Positions 16,414 to 23,343 of a DNA stretch of 64,000 nucleotides are shown here, piece after piece. The position numbers and the translations under genes are program-made. Source of the stretch: Croceibacterium_A sp035555595 (GTDB taxonomy: Bacteria; Pseudomonadota; Alphaproteobacteria; Sphingomonadales; Sphingomonadaceae); NCBI GenBank assembly GCA_035555595.1, contig DATMGK010000022.1:10664-74663 (forward strand), in the 5' to 3' direction. Below the pieces are notes generated by a model. That model was not told the DNA's origin. It saw only the letters and a list, made by a program, of their open reading frames with translations, and searched no databases. Position 1 is the stretch's first letter. The number at the start of each line of letters is the position of its first letter.

Positions 16414-16428
16414 ATACCGAAACGGTAT
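16414..16428. promoter_or_regulatory. Repressor operator O1
   Basis: ATACCG-AAA-CGGTAT is a perfect 15-bp inverted repeat in the gap between the divergent Cro and CI genes. A half-site TATACCGATC follows at 16447-16456. The same palindrome recurs before the integrase (17231-17245 and 17265-17279). Confidence 0.75.
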
Positions 16429-16496
16429 TTCCAAGCAAGAGCAATTATACCGATCTGGCTGTTCCGCTCGCCTTTTTGGTGGACGATTATGCCAGC

Positions 16497-17015
16497 ATGG
16501 ATTTTGGACAGAATCTCCGGCGGCTGAGGAGGGCGGCAAAGCTGACGCAGGCCGCGATGGCCGAAAAGCTTGAGATCAGCCAACCGGCCTATCAGAGGTG
16601 GGAGGCGGACGACCGCGAACCCAGCTTCGACTTTCTGGAGAAGATCGCGGCTATACTGGGGGTGACCGTCGCCGCGCTATTCATGACTGAGGATGAGCTG
16701 GCTAGGCTTGCCGCGACCGACGAACCTGTTGAAACTCCCGAACGTTGGTCGCCAATACCGGAAACGATTGAGGGCTACCTGCGAGCCTCGTTGCCCGCCT
16801 TACTGGCAGACCACGGGCATGGAGAAGTTGTTCCAACCGCTGCTCGTGAAATCGCCCATCGCCTCGCAGTGCTCGCAAAGCATCCTGAGCTTGAGCATGA
16901 ACCAGCGGCGATGTTGAGTGAGACGACCGCGCTAGAGATGCGACTTGCTGAGATATTAACGCGCACATCGCCACCGCAGACCGGCAGGCAGGATCGCAAA
17001 CGTCACAACGCCTAG
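16497..17015 (+). CDS. CI-like phage repressor
   Basis: A 172 aa protein. The N-terminal XRE-type HTH reads GQNLRRLRRAAKLTQAAMAEKL, with the recognition part ISQPAYQRWEADDREPSFD, followed by LEKIAAILGVTVAALFM. The C-terminal 90 residues are helical and do not show the Ser/Lys dyad of LexA-like self-cleaving repressors. The open frame extends to 16395, but ATG 16497 gives the standard HTH start and leaves the operator free. It probably keeps the lysis operon and perhaps the integrase silent. Confidence 0.82.
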   Translation: MDFGQNLRRLRRAAKLTQAAMAEKLEISQPAYQRWEADDREPSFDFLEKIAAILGVTVAALFMTEDELARLAATDEPVETPERWSPIPETIEGYLRASLPALLADHGHGEVVPTAAREIAHRLAVLAKHPELEHEPAAMLSETTALEMRLAEILTRTSPPQTGRQDRKRHNA

Positions 17016-17230
17016 AACACATCGACCCACTCCCTATGTTCCCGAATCGTTCTTTTCTATGCCGGGGGCAAGAGATTGTAGGAAAGCGAATGTTGATAAA
17101 GGCTTGACGCACATATCCCGTTGCCTCGCCGCCTCTCTACTAAACAGCGCCTGATCGTCGCCGGGATAGCCGTGTTCGTCGTCCATCTTGCGAGGTGGCT
17201 GGCGGGCTGACTTGCGCCTGCTGTGAGAAA

Positions 17231-17279
17231 ATACCGAAACGGCATATTTCATATTGACCAGCTAATACCGTATCGGTAT
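17231..17279. promoter_or_regulatory. Repressor operators O2 and O3 upstream of the integrase
   Basis: ATACCG-AAA-CGGCAT at 17231-17245 and ATACCG-TAT-CGGTAT at 17265-17279 match O1 (one mismatch in O2). They are about 70-110 bp before the integrase start. The 17016-17344 gap contains no convincing gene. Placing integrase and lytic genes under the same repressor is common in temperate elements. Confidence 0.7.
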
Positions 17280-17344
17280 ATCCATCCCATCAACCGGGGT
17301 GAGCCGATCTAGCGCAGACCCCCGGTTCTCTGAGGAGAATGGGG

Positions 17345-18077
17345 ATGGAACTCGCGGAACTTATCGAGCGCTGGAACACCAACGAAGGCGATCGAGCGCG
17401 AGGATTGCCGGGAGTACACGAAAGCCCGGCGCGAACTGGGCTATGCCGCGAGCACCATCAAGACAGACCTCGAACTGCTGCGGGCGTGTTTGAGATGGCG
17501 ATATGGAGATGACGCTCCATCGATATGGATACCGCCTGCATCGGCCCCGCGCGACCGCTGGCTGACCAAAGAGCAGGCGCGGTTGATCGTGGATTCCGCC
17601 AAGTCCCCACACATTCGGGTATTTCTTATCCTCGGTCTGGCTACCGGGGCGAGGGCGGGCGCGATACTGGACCTCACATGGGACCGGGTTGATTTCACTC
17701 ACGGCACGATTGACTATCGCCCACCGGGCCGCATCCAGACAAACAAGCGGCGGACTGTGGTTCCGATGAACGCTACAGCACGAGATGCATTGGAGGAAGC
17801 CTATCGGGGCAGGCTTTCCGATCACGTGGTCGAATACAACGGGAAGCCGGTCAAATCCGTGAAGAAGGCCATCGAGCGTCTTGCCTCTGACACGGGCATC
17901 CACGTTTCGCCGCACGTCCTCCGTCACACGTGCGCGGTGTGGATGGCGCAGGCAGACGTACCCATGCAGAAAATCAGCCAGTACCTTGGACATACCTCGC
18001 TGGCGATGACGGTAGCCGTCTATGCTAGATATTCTCCAAGCTTTATGCAGGACGCGGGGCGGGCGGCTGAGTTTTAG
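17345..18077 (+). pseudogene. Tyrosine integrase of island 1, frameshifted near its N-terminus
   Basis: The catalytic domain is intact in one frame (from about 17388 to 18077): Arg in TGARAGAILDLTW, H-V-L-R-H-T, L-G-H-T-S, and the nucleophile in YARYSP. The core-binding part also lies in this frame (DCREYTKARRELGYAAST). However, the only good start, ATG 17345 after GAGGAG, begins MELAELIERWNTNEG in the frame one base earlier. The switch is needed around 17380-17390. This is a small indel, a programmed frameshift or a sequencing error. The gene ends 115 bp before attachment copy 2, as expected for the integrase of this element. Confidence 0.75.
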
Positions 18078-18080
18078 GGT

Positions 18081-18100
18081 ATGTACGCATGTACATCGAA
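18081..18100. repeat. Candidate right arm-type integrase site, island 1
   Basis: ATGTAC-GC-ATGTACATCGAA lies just after the integrase stop and mirrors the motif at 12613-12633 near the left end. It is about 90 bp inside the right boundary. Confidence 0.45.
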
Positions 18101-18191
18101 GGTGAAACACAAGCGCAACGAAACAGGTACAAATTGGGGAAACAGTCGCAGACGTTGGTGAAAAAGTCTAATGTTTGCAGTGAGGCTCCTA

Positions 18192-18237
18192 GTTTACACC
18201 GAGAGGGTCGGGGGTTCGAGCCCCTCACCGCCCACCA
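18192..18237. repeat. Attachment site copy 2 (junction between islands 1 and 2)
   Basis: An exact 46-bp copy of the tRNA-Val 3' end including CCA, followed by TTCC as in copy 3. It lacks the 5' half of a tRNA, so it is not a gene. It is the right end of island 1 and the left end of island 2. Confidence 0.93.
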
Positions 18238-18305
18238 TTCCATGCCCCGGAAAACCGCGATTTTTTGATTTTCCGCGTGCATGCGGACTAGTGGCGCGGG
18301 TTTCT

Positions 18306-18324
18306 GTGTATCCGCGGTGTATCC
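18306..18324. repeat. GTGTATCC pair, candidate arm-type sites at left end of island 2
   Basis: GTGTATCC occurs at 18306-18313 and 18317-18324, an 11-bp period that places both on one face of the helix. The same octamer family recurs at 35819-35853 inside the right end. This supports binding by the island 2 integrase. Confidence 0.55.
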
Positions 18325-18772
18325 CGACGTTGCTCAGGATATGAATCCGCTGCTGGTACGAGACCAACCTATGCGTCTACTTTTGAACCGTTGACCGGAC
18401 AGGCAGGTTTTTTGGGGGGCATCAGTGCATTGCTGACATTCGCCGCCGCGTGATCATTCAGGCAGGAACCGCCGACTATCCCGACATTCTGCGACCCAGA
18501 TTCGCTCCCCGAAGCCCCCCTTCGTTCATCGATAGACATGCCGGGGTTTACGATCGGTGTTGGGACAGAGCTGCCGTTGGCGAGCGCCATCGCGAACGGC
18601 GGATTGTCGTAAATGACGGTTGGAAAGGACGTAGTTCGAGCACATGTCATGCGGGCCAAGCCCCATGCCCTAAAGTCAATCCGAAGGCGGCAGCCCTTTC
18701 GCGCTTCGAACTGCTGATACCGTACGCTATCATGCATGAAGCGATGAACCGGATTGTTCGGGGAGACATGCT
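18325..18772. other. Gene-poor left end of island 2
   Basis: About 450 bp between the attachment region and the DUF6519 gene. Two open frames exist (plus 18450-18776, minus 18369-18737), but neither has a recognisable domain or a good ribosome-binding site. I see no RNA gene or clear regulatory site. The plus frame's stop overlaps the next gene's GTG, which is the only hint of translation. Confidence 0.4.
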
Positions 18773-20053
18773 GTGAAGGGGGATTTTTCTCGCAATAGCT
18801 TCGATCCTTACCGAGCCTATCGGCAGGTGCTGCATCAGCAGGGACGGATGATCACGGACGCCGATCTTAACGAACAGGCAGCGACACAACGCCATCTGCT
18901 GCGGATGATAGCCCGTGATGTCATCGGATCACATGGCGGCCCTGCCGGGCAGGCAGGCTTTGAAATCATGTTCGCCGAGAACGGAGACATCCTCATCGGC
19001 CCCGGGCGTTATTATGTCGACGGTGTGATGGTCGAGAACGAACGGATCGTCCCTTTCGCTCAGCAACCCAATCCTCTTCTCAATATAGATGCCATGCTGC
19101 CGCTTCAGAGCGAGACGGCAACCCTTCTCTACCTTGATATAGTCGAGCATGTGGTGAGTTCGGTCGAGCAGCCAGACCTCATCGATCCGGCATTGGGCGG
19201 TGCAGGCACATCATTGCGCCTGCAGACCATCTGGCACGTCCGGGCGATCGACATGAGTGTGGCAATGGCCGGATTGGGAGACGACGATGCGGCGGAGATC
19301 CTCGCACGGATGGAGCGGAGCCTGCCCCTGCTCGCCATTCGCCCGAAGCCGACCGCAGCAGATCCCGGCTTGCCATCCGCCCCCGGCTATACCGGCACCG
19401 AGAATAAACTGGTCCGGATCGAGATCCATCAAGGTGGACCACCCGGCGATGCGACCTATAAATGGTCCCGCGAAAATGGCCGCATTCTCTCTTCCTGGCG
19501 TGGCTTTAATGGCGACCTCTTGCTCCTGCCAGAAGTCGAGTTCATGTCAGAGACGTGTGTTCTCGAGTTGACGGACGCAGCGTGCGAAATCGGTGGCGTA
19601 GCTGGGGAAATGGTTGAAGTCGCCTTTGCTGGTCCTGGCCTTTGTCATATCGTGGCTGGAGATGTGGCGAGCATCAGGAGATTTTGGGAAGTTGGTCCAG
19701 ACCGACCATTTGCACGGCGCTGGGAAACGATTGCGAATGGTGCGGCAGTCGGCGTCGACCTTGTCACCTCCGGCAATACGGCATCTGCACGTTGGATGGA
19801 TCTTGGTGACGGCATCCAGATTGCATTTTCAAGCACCGATTATGTCGCCGGTGACTATTGGCAACTCCCAGTCAGGCAGGATGCCGGCTTGCTTTGGCCC
19901 GGCGACCGAAACGACGCGGGTGAATGGCAGCCAAGATTTTGCCCATCAGCCGGCATTCACCATTTTCGCGCACCCTTAGCATATATCGGAACGATCGATG
20001 GCCGAACAACGGTGCGCGATTTGCGCCGCATCTTCGAACCGCAAGGGCTCTGA
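18773..20053 (+). CDS. DUF6519-domain protein
   Basis: A 426 aa protein. The N-terminus MKGDFSRNSFDPYRAYRQVL and then QGRMITDADLNEQ is the signature opening of DUF6519 proteins. These are often found with contractile-injection or phage-tail gene sets, though their function is not established. No membrane segment is seen. GTG 18773 follows GGGGAGA. No tail, sheath or baseplate genes are nearby, so this copy is orphaned as island cargo. Confidence 0.75.
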   Translation: MKGDFSRNSFDPYRAYRQVLHQQGRMITDADLNEQAATQRHLLRMIARDVIGSHGGPAGQAGFEIMFAENGDILIGPGRYYVDGVMVENERIVPFAQQPNPLLNIDAMLPLQSETATLLYLDIVEHVVSSVEQPDLIDPALGGAGTSLRLQTIWHVRAIDMSVAMAGLGDDDAAEILARMERSLPLLAIRPKPTAADPGLPSAPGYTGTENKLVRIEIHQGGPPGDATYKWSRENGRILSSWRGFNGDLLLLPEVEFMSETCVLELTDAACEIGGVAGEMVEVAFAGPGLCHIVAGDVASIRRFWEVGPDRPFARRWETIANGAAVGVDLVTSGNTASARWMDLGDGIQIAFSSTDYVAGDYWQLPVRQDAGLLWPGDRNDAGEWQPRFCPSAGIHHFRAPLAYIGTIDGRTTVRDLRRIFEPQGL

Positions 20054-20063
20054 TTCCTCATTC

Positions 20064-20122
20064 GCTGACATTGTTGCCGTTCGCCGCGTCCGAACTGTCT
20101 GTTGAAAGCCGCCCTTTGTTCA
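20064..20122 (+). repeat. Recurring intergenic element, copy 1
   Basis: It starts with GCTGACATTG and ends with GAAAGCCGCCCTTTGTTCA (20104-20122). It follows the DUF6519 stop by 10 bases. The end motif differs from copy 2 at one of 19 positions, and both copies are 59 nt long. Confidence 0.6.
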
Positions 20123-20132
20123 TGGGGTGCAT

Positions 20133-20161
20133 GCCAGCCCTGGACATAGCTCAGGGCTGGC
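20133..20161. terminator. Hairpin between convergent genes
   Basis: GCCAGCCCTG (20133-20142) pairs perfectly with CAGGGCTGGC (20152-20161) around a nine-base loop. It sits between the 3' ends of the DUF6519 gene and the minus-strand recombinase. There is no U tract on either strand. It could terminate both ways, or be a recombinase recognition site because it abuts the recombinase gene end. Confidence 0.5.
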
Positions 20162-20167
20162 TGGCAC

Positions 20168-20800
20168 TTAGATTTCCGTACGCTCTGACAGTGTCAGTGC
20201 ATCGTCGATATCTACGCCCAGATATCTGACAGTGTTCTCGATATTGGTATGGCCGAGCAGGATTTGCACGGCACGAAGGTTGCCAGTGGCTTTGTAGATC
20301 ATCGAGGCTTTTGTTCTGCGCATCGAATGCGTACCGTATTCTCGCTTGTCGAGACCAACCGTTGAGACCCATTCGTCGACAAGCCGCGCGTATTGCCGTG
20401 TGCTGAGGTGGCCAAGGTAGTCGATCCGGCTCGGGAACACGAAGTCGGAAAGTGCGCCACCACGTCGTTTGAGCCATGCTTCGAGGCTTTTGCGCGCTTC
20501 GGTCATGATCTCGAACTGCACGGGCCTGCCCGTCTTTTGCTGGATGACAGTCGCGCGATCACGAAATGACCCGCCGCTCACCAGGTCGCCGATCCTGAGC
20601 TTGACGAGGTCGCAGCCGCGAAGCTTACTGTCGATAGCAAGATCGAACAATGCGCGGTCACGCAGTCGCCGGTGTTCGTCCAGATAGAACCGAATTGCCC
20701 AAATATCGCGGGGCTTCAACGGTCGCTTTGGACCGACATTCTTCCCGGAATTCCAAGGGCGCCTGTCATGCACGGCAGGGTCAAGGTCTGAATGTCCCAT
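20168..20800 (-). CDS. Small tyrosine recombinase
   Basis: A 210 aa recombinase, shorter than phage integrases and lacking a separate core-binding domain. Catalytic residues are seen in order: Arg in DSKLRGCDLVKLR, Lys in QQKTGRPVQ, H-S-M-R-R-T, L-G-H-T-N, and the Tyr in TVRYLG. ATG 20800 is preceded by GGAGAA. Proteins of this size often resolve plasmid multimers or act on invertible or cassette sites. It may act on the hairpin at its 3' end or on the recurring elements; this is speculation. Confidence 0.87.
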   Translation of the reverse strand: MGHSDLDPAVHDRRPWNSGKNVGPKRPLKPRDIWAIRFYLDEHRRLRDRALFDLAIDSKLRGCDLVKLRIGDLVSGGSFRDRATVIQQKTGRPVQFEIMTEARKSLEAWLKRRGGALSDFVFPSRIDYLGHLSTRQYARLVDEWVSTVGLDKREYGTHSMRRTKASMIYKATGNLRAVQILLGHTNIENTVRYLGVDIDDALTLSERTEI

Positions 20801-20865
20801 GGCATTTCTCCAGAGGCCGGAATGGCCATCTGAAATGTAAGTGCGCTTACGGCAATCAGACCAGA

Positions 20866-20911
20866 CAAGTGTCGCGCGACACTTGACATTGAGACCAATC
20901 CTGGATACCAT
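20866..20911 (+). promoter_or_regulatory. higBA promoter and operator
   Basis: CAAGTGTCGC/GCGACACTTG (20866-20885) is a perfect 20-bp palindrome. Its right end overlaps the -35 box TTGACA (20883-20888), and after exactly 17 bases comes the -10 box TACCAT (20906-20911). Transcription would start about 7 bases later, at or next to the higB ATG (20919). HigA-type antitoxins repress their own operon by binding such palindromes. Confidence 0.75.
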
Positions 20912-20918
20912 GCAATGG

Positions 20919-21209
20919 ATGGAAATCGAGAGCATTCGGCACAAAGGCCTGCGGCGCTTCTTCGAAACGGGCAACGCGAAAGGGCTGGTTGGCGATGCAA
21001 CTCGGCTTCGCAAGATGCTTGCGTTCATTGATGCGGCGGAAAGCTTTTGTGAGCTGTCGGTGCCGCCGAATTTCGGTTTGCACGAACTGACCGGTGACCG
21101 GAAGGGAAGCTGGTCGATGACTGTGACGAGGAACTGGCGAATGACCTTTGGCGTGAATGCCGAGGGTGCGTTGATCGATCTGGATTTGGAGGACTATCAT
21201 GGCGCTTAG
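20919..21209 (+). CDS. higB: HigB-type toxin (RelE superfamily)
   Basis: A 96 aa protein starting MEIESIRHKGLRRFFETG, the characteristic start of HigB killer proteins. Further blocks are RLRKMLAFIDAAE, the LHELTGDRKGSWSM strand and VTRNWRMTF, and it ends in DLDLEDYHG. HigB toxins cut mRNA on the ribosome. The gene precedes its antitoxin, as in most hig loci, and overlaps it by 11 nt. The start predicted from the promoter makes the mRNA leaderless or nearly so. Confidence 0.9.
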   Translation: MEIESIRHKGLRRFFETGNAKGLVGDATRLRKMLAFIDAAESFCELSVPPNFGLHELTGDRKGSWSMTVTRNWRMTFGVNAEGALIDLDLEDYHGA

Positions 21210-21501
21210 GATGCACCCGTCTCTGACCGTCCATGTTGGCGATTGGCTAAAGACAGAAATCGTGGAGCCTGCCGGGGTGAACGTGACGGCCTTGGCACAG
21301 CACTTTGGCGTCTCGCGGCAGGCACTGAGTACGCTGCTCAATGGCAACGCAAGCCTTTCGGCCGATATGGCGATCCGGTTTGAGAAGGCCTTTGGGGTCA
21401 GGGCTGATACGTTGCTGCGGATGCAGACTTCCTACGAACTCGCGCAAGCTCGTGAGCATGAAAGCGACATCAAGGTTCGCAAATTCGCGAAAGCGGCCTG
21501 A
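21199..21501 (+). CDS. higA: HigA-type antitoxin
   Basis: A 100 aa protein of the HigA/VapI group. It begins with MHPSLTVHVGDWLKTEIVEP and has an XRE HTH (VTALAQHFGVSRQALSTLLNG) followed by MAIRFEKAFGV. It binds HigB and represses the operon through the palindrome upstream of higB. The pair probably stabilises island 2 by post-segregational killing; this is the usual role but not shown here. Confidence 0.92.
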   Translation: MALRMHPSLTVHVGDWLKTEIVEPAGVNVTALAQHFGVSRQALSTLLNGNASLSADMAIRFEKAFGVRADTLLRMQTSYELAQAREHESDIKVRKFAKAA

Positions 21502-21502
21502 C

Positions 21503-21561
21503 GCCGACATTACAGCCATACATGAGTCTGGGCTTGCACGTCGAAACCCGCCCTTTGTTCA
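21503..21561 (+). repeat. Recurring intergenic element, copy 2
   Basis: It starts with GCCGACATTAC two bases after the higA stop and ends with GAAACCCGCCCTTTGTTCA (21543-21561). Same length (59 nt) and same ends as copy 1, with a different middle. Confidence 0.6.
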
Positions 21562-21571
21562 GCCGGTAATG

Positions 21572-22156
21572 TTATCCGTGAAGAGTCTCGCCGCGTTCCA
21601 GCATGGCGACGAATTCTGCAATTTTGCGCCTACGCGTTTTCGCCAGTTTGACCGCGCCAATCCGGTATAGGATGGCGTAGCGATTGGCACCCGTAAGCGT
21701 TGCGAAAAACGCAGCAGCCTTCGCGTTGGCGTGGAGCGCCTCTTGCAAGTCCGGCGGCACCTCAGCCTTGCTGGCAGACGCATAGGCAGCATCCCAGCGT
21801 CCATCTGCCTTTGCCGCTTCGACTTCTTCCACCCCGAGTGCAGCCATGCGTCCCTCAGCGATGAGTTCGAGCGCGCGCGTCCTGTTCACTTGAGACCATT
21901 TGCTGCCAGGCTTACGCGGGGTGAAGCGGATCAGCCAGCTCCGCTCGTCATACTTATCCAGTTGTCCGTCGATCCAGCCGTGGCAGATGGCTGCATCGAT
22001 CGCCTCTGCCTTGGTCAGGGTGACAAGCCCCGAGCCCCGCTTCGCAAACCGGAGCCATGCGCCCTTGGCGTCCGGTACCTGACGAGACAGCCACTCGACG
22101 AAATGCGCGCTGGTTTCGAATAGCATGATCGGAAGGCCGGATTTCAGTTCGCTCAT
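21572..22156 (-). CDS. YdeI/OmpD-associated family protein
   Basis: A 194 aa cytoplasmic protein. Family phrases are FVEWLSRQVPDAKGAWLRFAKRGSG near the N-terminus, AIDAAICHGWIDGQ, RFTPRKPGSKWSQVNR and the C-terminal TRRRKIAEFVAML. YdeI-type proteins are linked to envelope stress and peptide resistance in enterics, but the biochemical role is unclear. It is transcribed from the same strand as the AraC-type gene with a 190-bp gap. Confidence 0.85.
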   Translation of the reverse strand: MSELKSGLPIMLFETSAHFVEWLSRQVPDAKGAWLRFAKRGSGLVTLTKAEAIDAAICHGWIDGQLDKYDERSWLIRFTPRKPGSKWSQVNRTRALELIAEGRMAALGVEEVEAAKADGRWDAAYASASKAEVPPDLQEALHANAKAAAFFATLTGANRYAILYRIGAVKLAKTRRRKIAEFVAMLERGETLHG

Positions 22157-22346
22157 GCTATTATTCTAGATTCTCAGGAACGGCCTGAGAAGCTTCCTGT
22201 GGCGAGATAACACTCACGCCGACAAAGCCGTCACCCCAGCCTAAAGCGGGTTCATCAGGGACCTGCCTTATGTTCAGGCCCTTTCCGAAGGTGTCAACGC
22301 GTGGGTCTGTTAGTCTTGCCGCAGCAGACCAGAGATGGATATCCAC

Positions 22347-23249
22347 CTAAATCATCGCCTCACGTGCAAATCTGCCGGGTGGGCAGCCCAATCGCTTGCG
22401 AAATGCGGTGCTGAACGCACTGGCGGATTCATAACCGATTTCGTCGGCGATCCGGTCGAGAGACTTGGAGCCCTGTGCCAGCGCTTCCCTGGCGATCGCC
22501 ATGCGCCAGCGTGCGAGATATTCGATCGGCGCGCAGCCCATGACCTCGCTGAACCGGGCCGAGAAGCCCGAGCGTGACATGCCGGCGATGCCGGCAAGTC
22601 CGGCGACAGTCCATCCGGCGCGGACGTTCCCGTGCATGGCCTGAAGCGCGCGGGCGAGCGCGGGATCGCGCATGCCGTTCAGCAGGCCGGCAACCGCATT
22701 ATTCTGCCCGACGCTTTGCCAGCGTAGGGCTTCGATGAGCAGCGCCTCCAGCATCCGCCGGAGCATCAGGTCCTTACCGGGGTCGTCGGTGGCGCATTCC
22801 TCGGCAAGCAGTTCGATCAGTCGACCGAGCCGCGTCGCCTTGCCCTCAGCGGCGGGGATATGAATGCGGCCCGGCAACAGAGAGAGCAACAACGGCGCGT
22901 TGACCCGCTCGAAGGTGAAGCTGCCGCCCAGCGCGACGAAATCGGGCTCGCCCTCCCGTTCGCCATGGCGGACCGCCTCGGCACGCGGCTCGGCAAGGGC
23001 GCAATGGAGACCCGGCTCGCTGCTGAGCGAAAAGGCCGGGGTCGTCGGCAGGAGAAGGAAATCACCCTGCGCGAGACGGAACGGCTCCTCCCCTTCAAAG
23101 GTCAGCCAGGCTTCCCCGGTGAGGACGATGGTAAAGCCCGGTGCATCATGGGCTGCATAGCGGACACCCCATGCCCCCTTACCGGAGATGGGCTTCGAGA
23201 CCGCCGCGCCGGGGCGAAGCAGGGCGATGATATCGCTCAAAGGGTCCAT
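22347..23249 (-). CDS. AraC-family transcriptional regulator with N-terminal cupin
   Basis: A 300 aa protein. The N-terminal half is a cupin-like effector domain (GFTIVLTGEAWLTFEGEEP, FLLLPTTPAF). The C-terminal 100 residues carry two HTH motifs, VAGLAGIAGMSRSGFSARFSE and LDRIADEIGYESASAFSTAFRKRLG, ending in the usual PPGRFA. It is divergent from the adjacent SDR gene across a 94-bp AT-rich gap with a repeat, so it most likely activates the SDR gene. Confidence 0.92.
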   Translation of the reverse strand: MDPLSDIIALLRPGAAVSKPISGKGAWGVRYAAHDAPGFTIVLTGEAWLTFEGEEPFRLAQGDFLLLPTTPAFSLSSEPGLHCALAEPRAEAVRHGEREGEPDFVALGGSFTFERVNAPLLLSLLPGRIHIPAAEGKATRLGRLIELLAEECATDDPGKDLMLRRMLEALLIEALRWQSVGQNNAVAGLLNGMRDPALARALQAMHGNVRAGWTVAGLAGIAGMSRSGFSARFSEVMGCAPIEYLARWRMAIAREALAQGSKSLDRIADEIGYESASAFSTAFRKRLGCPPGRFAREAMI

Positions 23250-23262
23250 ATGTACGATCCGT

Positions 23263-23290
23263 AATTATATATGGATTATAAATTATATAT
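23263..23290. promoter_or_regulatory. Direct repeat in the AraC/SDR divergent promoter
   Basis: AATTATATAT occurs at 23263-23272 and 23281-23290, 18 bp apart. TACGAT (23253-23258) and ATCGTA (23289-23294) flank them as inverted ends. The strongly AT-rich block stands out from its GC-rich surroundings and fits a pair of AraC-type half-sites overlapping a promoter. Confidence 0.6.
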
Positions 23291-23343
23291 CGTATCAAAC
23301 GCCTTGTCTATCTCCCGGCCATCAACACCGAAGGAGACAGACT

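Larger units (their letters stand above)
12526..18237. mobile_element. Island 1: minimal phage-like element inserted at tRNA-Val
   Basis: The region is bounded by exact 46-bp copies of the tRNA-Val 3' end. It holds a nuclease, a lysis cassette (spanins, holin, GH19 endolysin), a cytosine-5 methyltransferase, a divergent Cro/CI pair with operators, and an integrase next to the right boundary. There are no capsid, tail, terminase or replication genes. It is either a decayed prophage or a satellite-type element that depends on a helper. The integrase appears frameshifted, so it may now be fixed. Confidence 0.85.

Noticed and set aside
18192..18237. Second tRNA-Val gene (also 35971-36015)
   Set aside because: Only the 3' half is present; no acceptor 5' strand or D arm, so these are attachment-site copies.
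18369..18737. 122-codon minus-strand frame in the same gap
   Set aside because: No recognised family and no start signal; could be a remnant but cannot be supported.
18450..18776. 108-codon plus-strand frame before the DUF6519 gene
   Set aside because: No domain, no clear ribosome-binding site; only its stop overlap with the next GTG speaks for it.
22161..22346. 61-codon minus-strand frame between the AraC-type and YdeI-type genes
   Set aside because: No recognised domain and weak start context; possibly a remnant of a lost gene.
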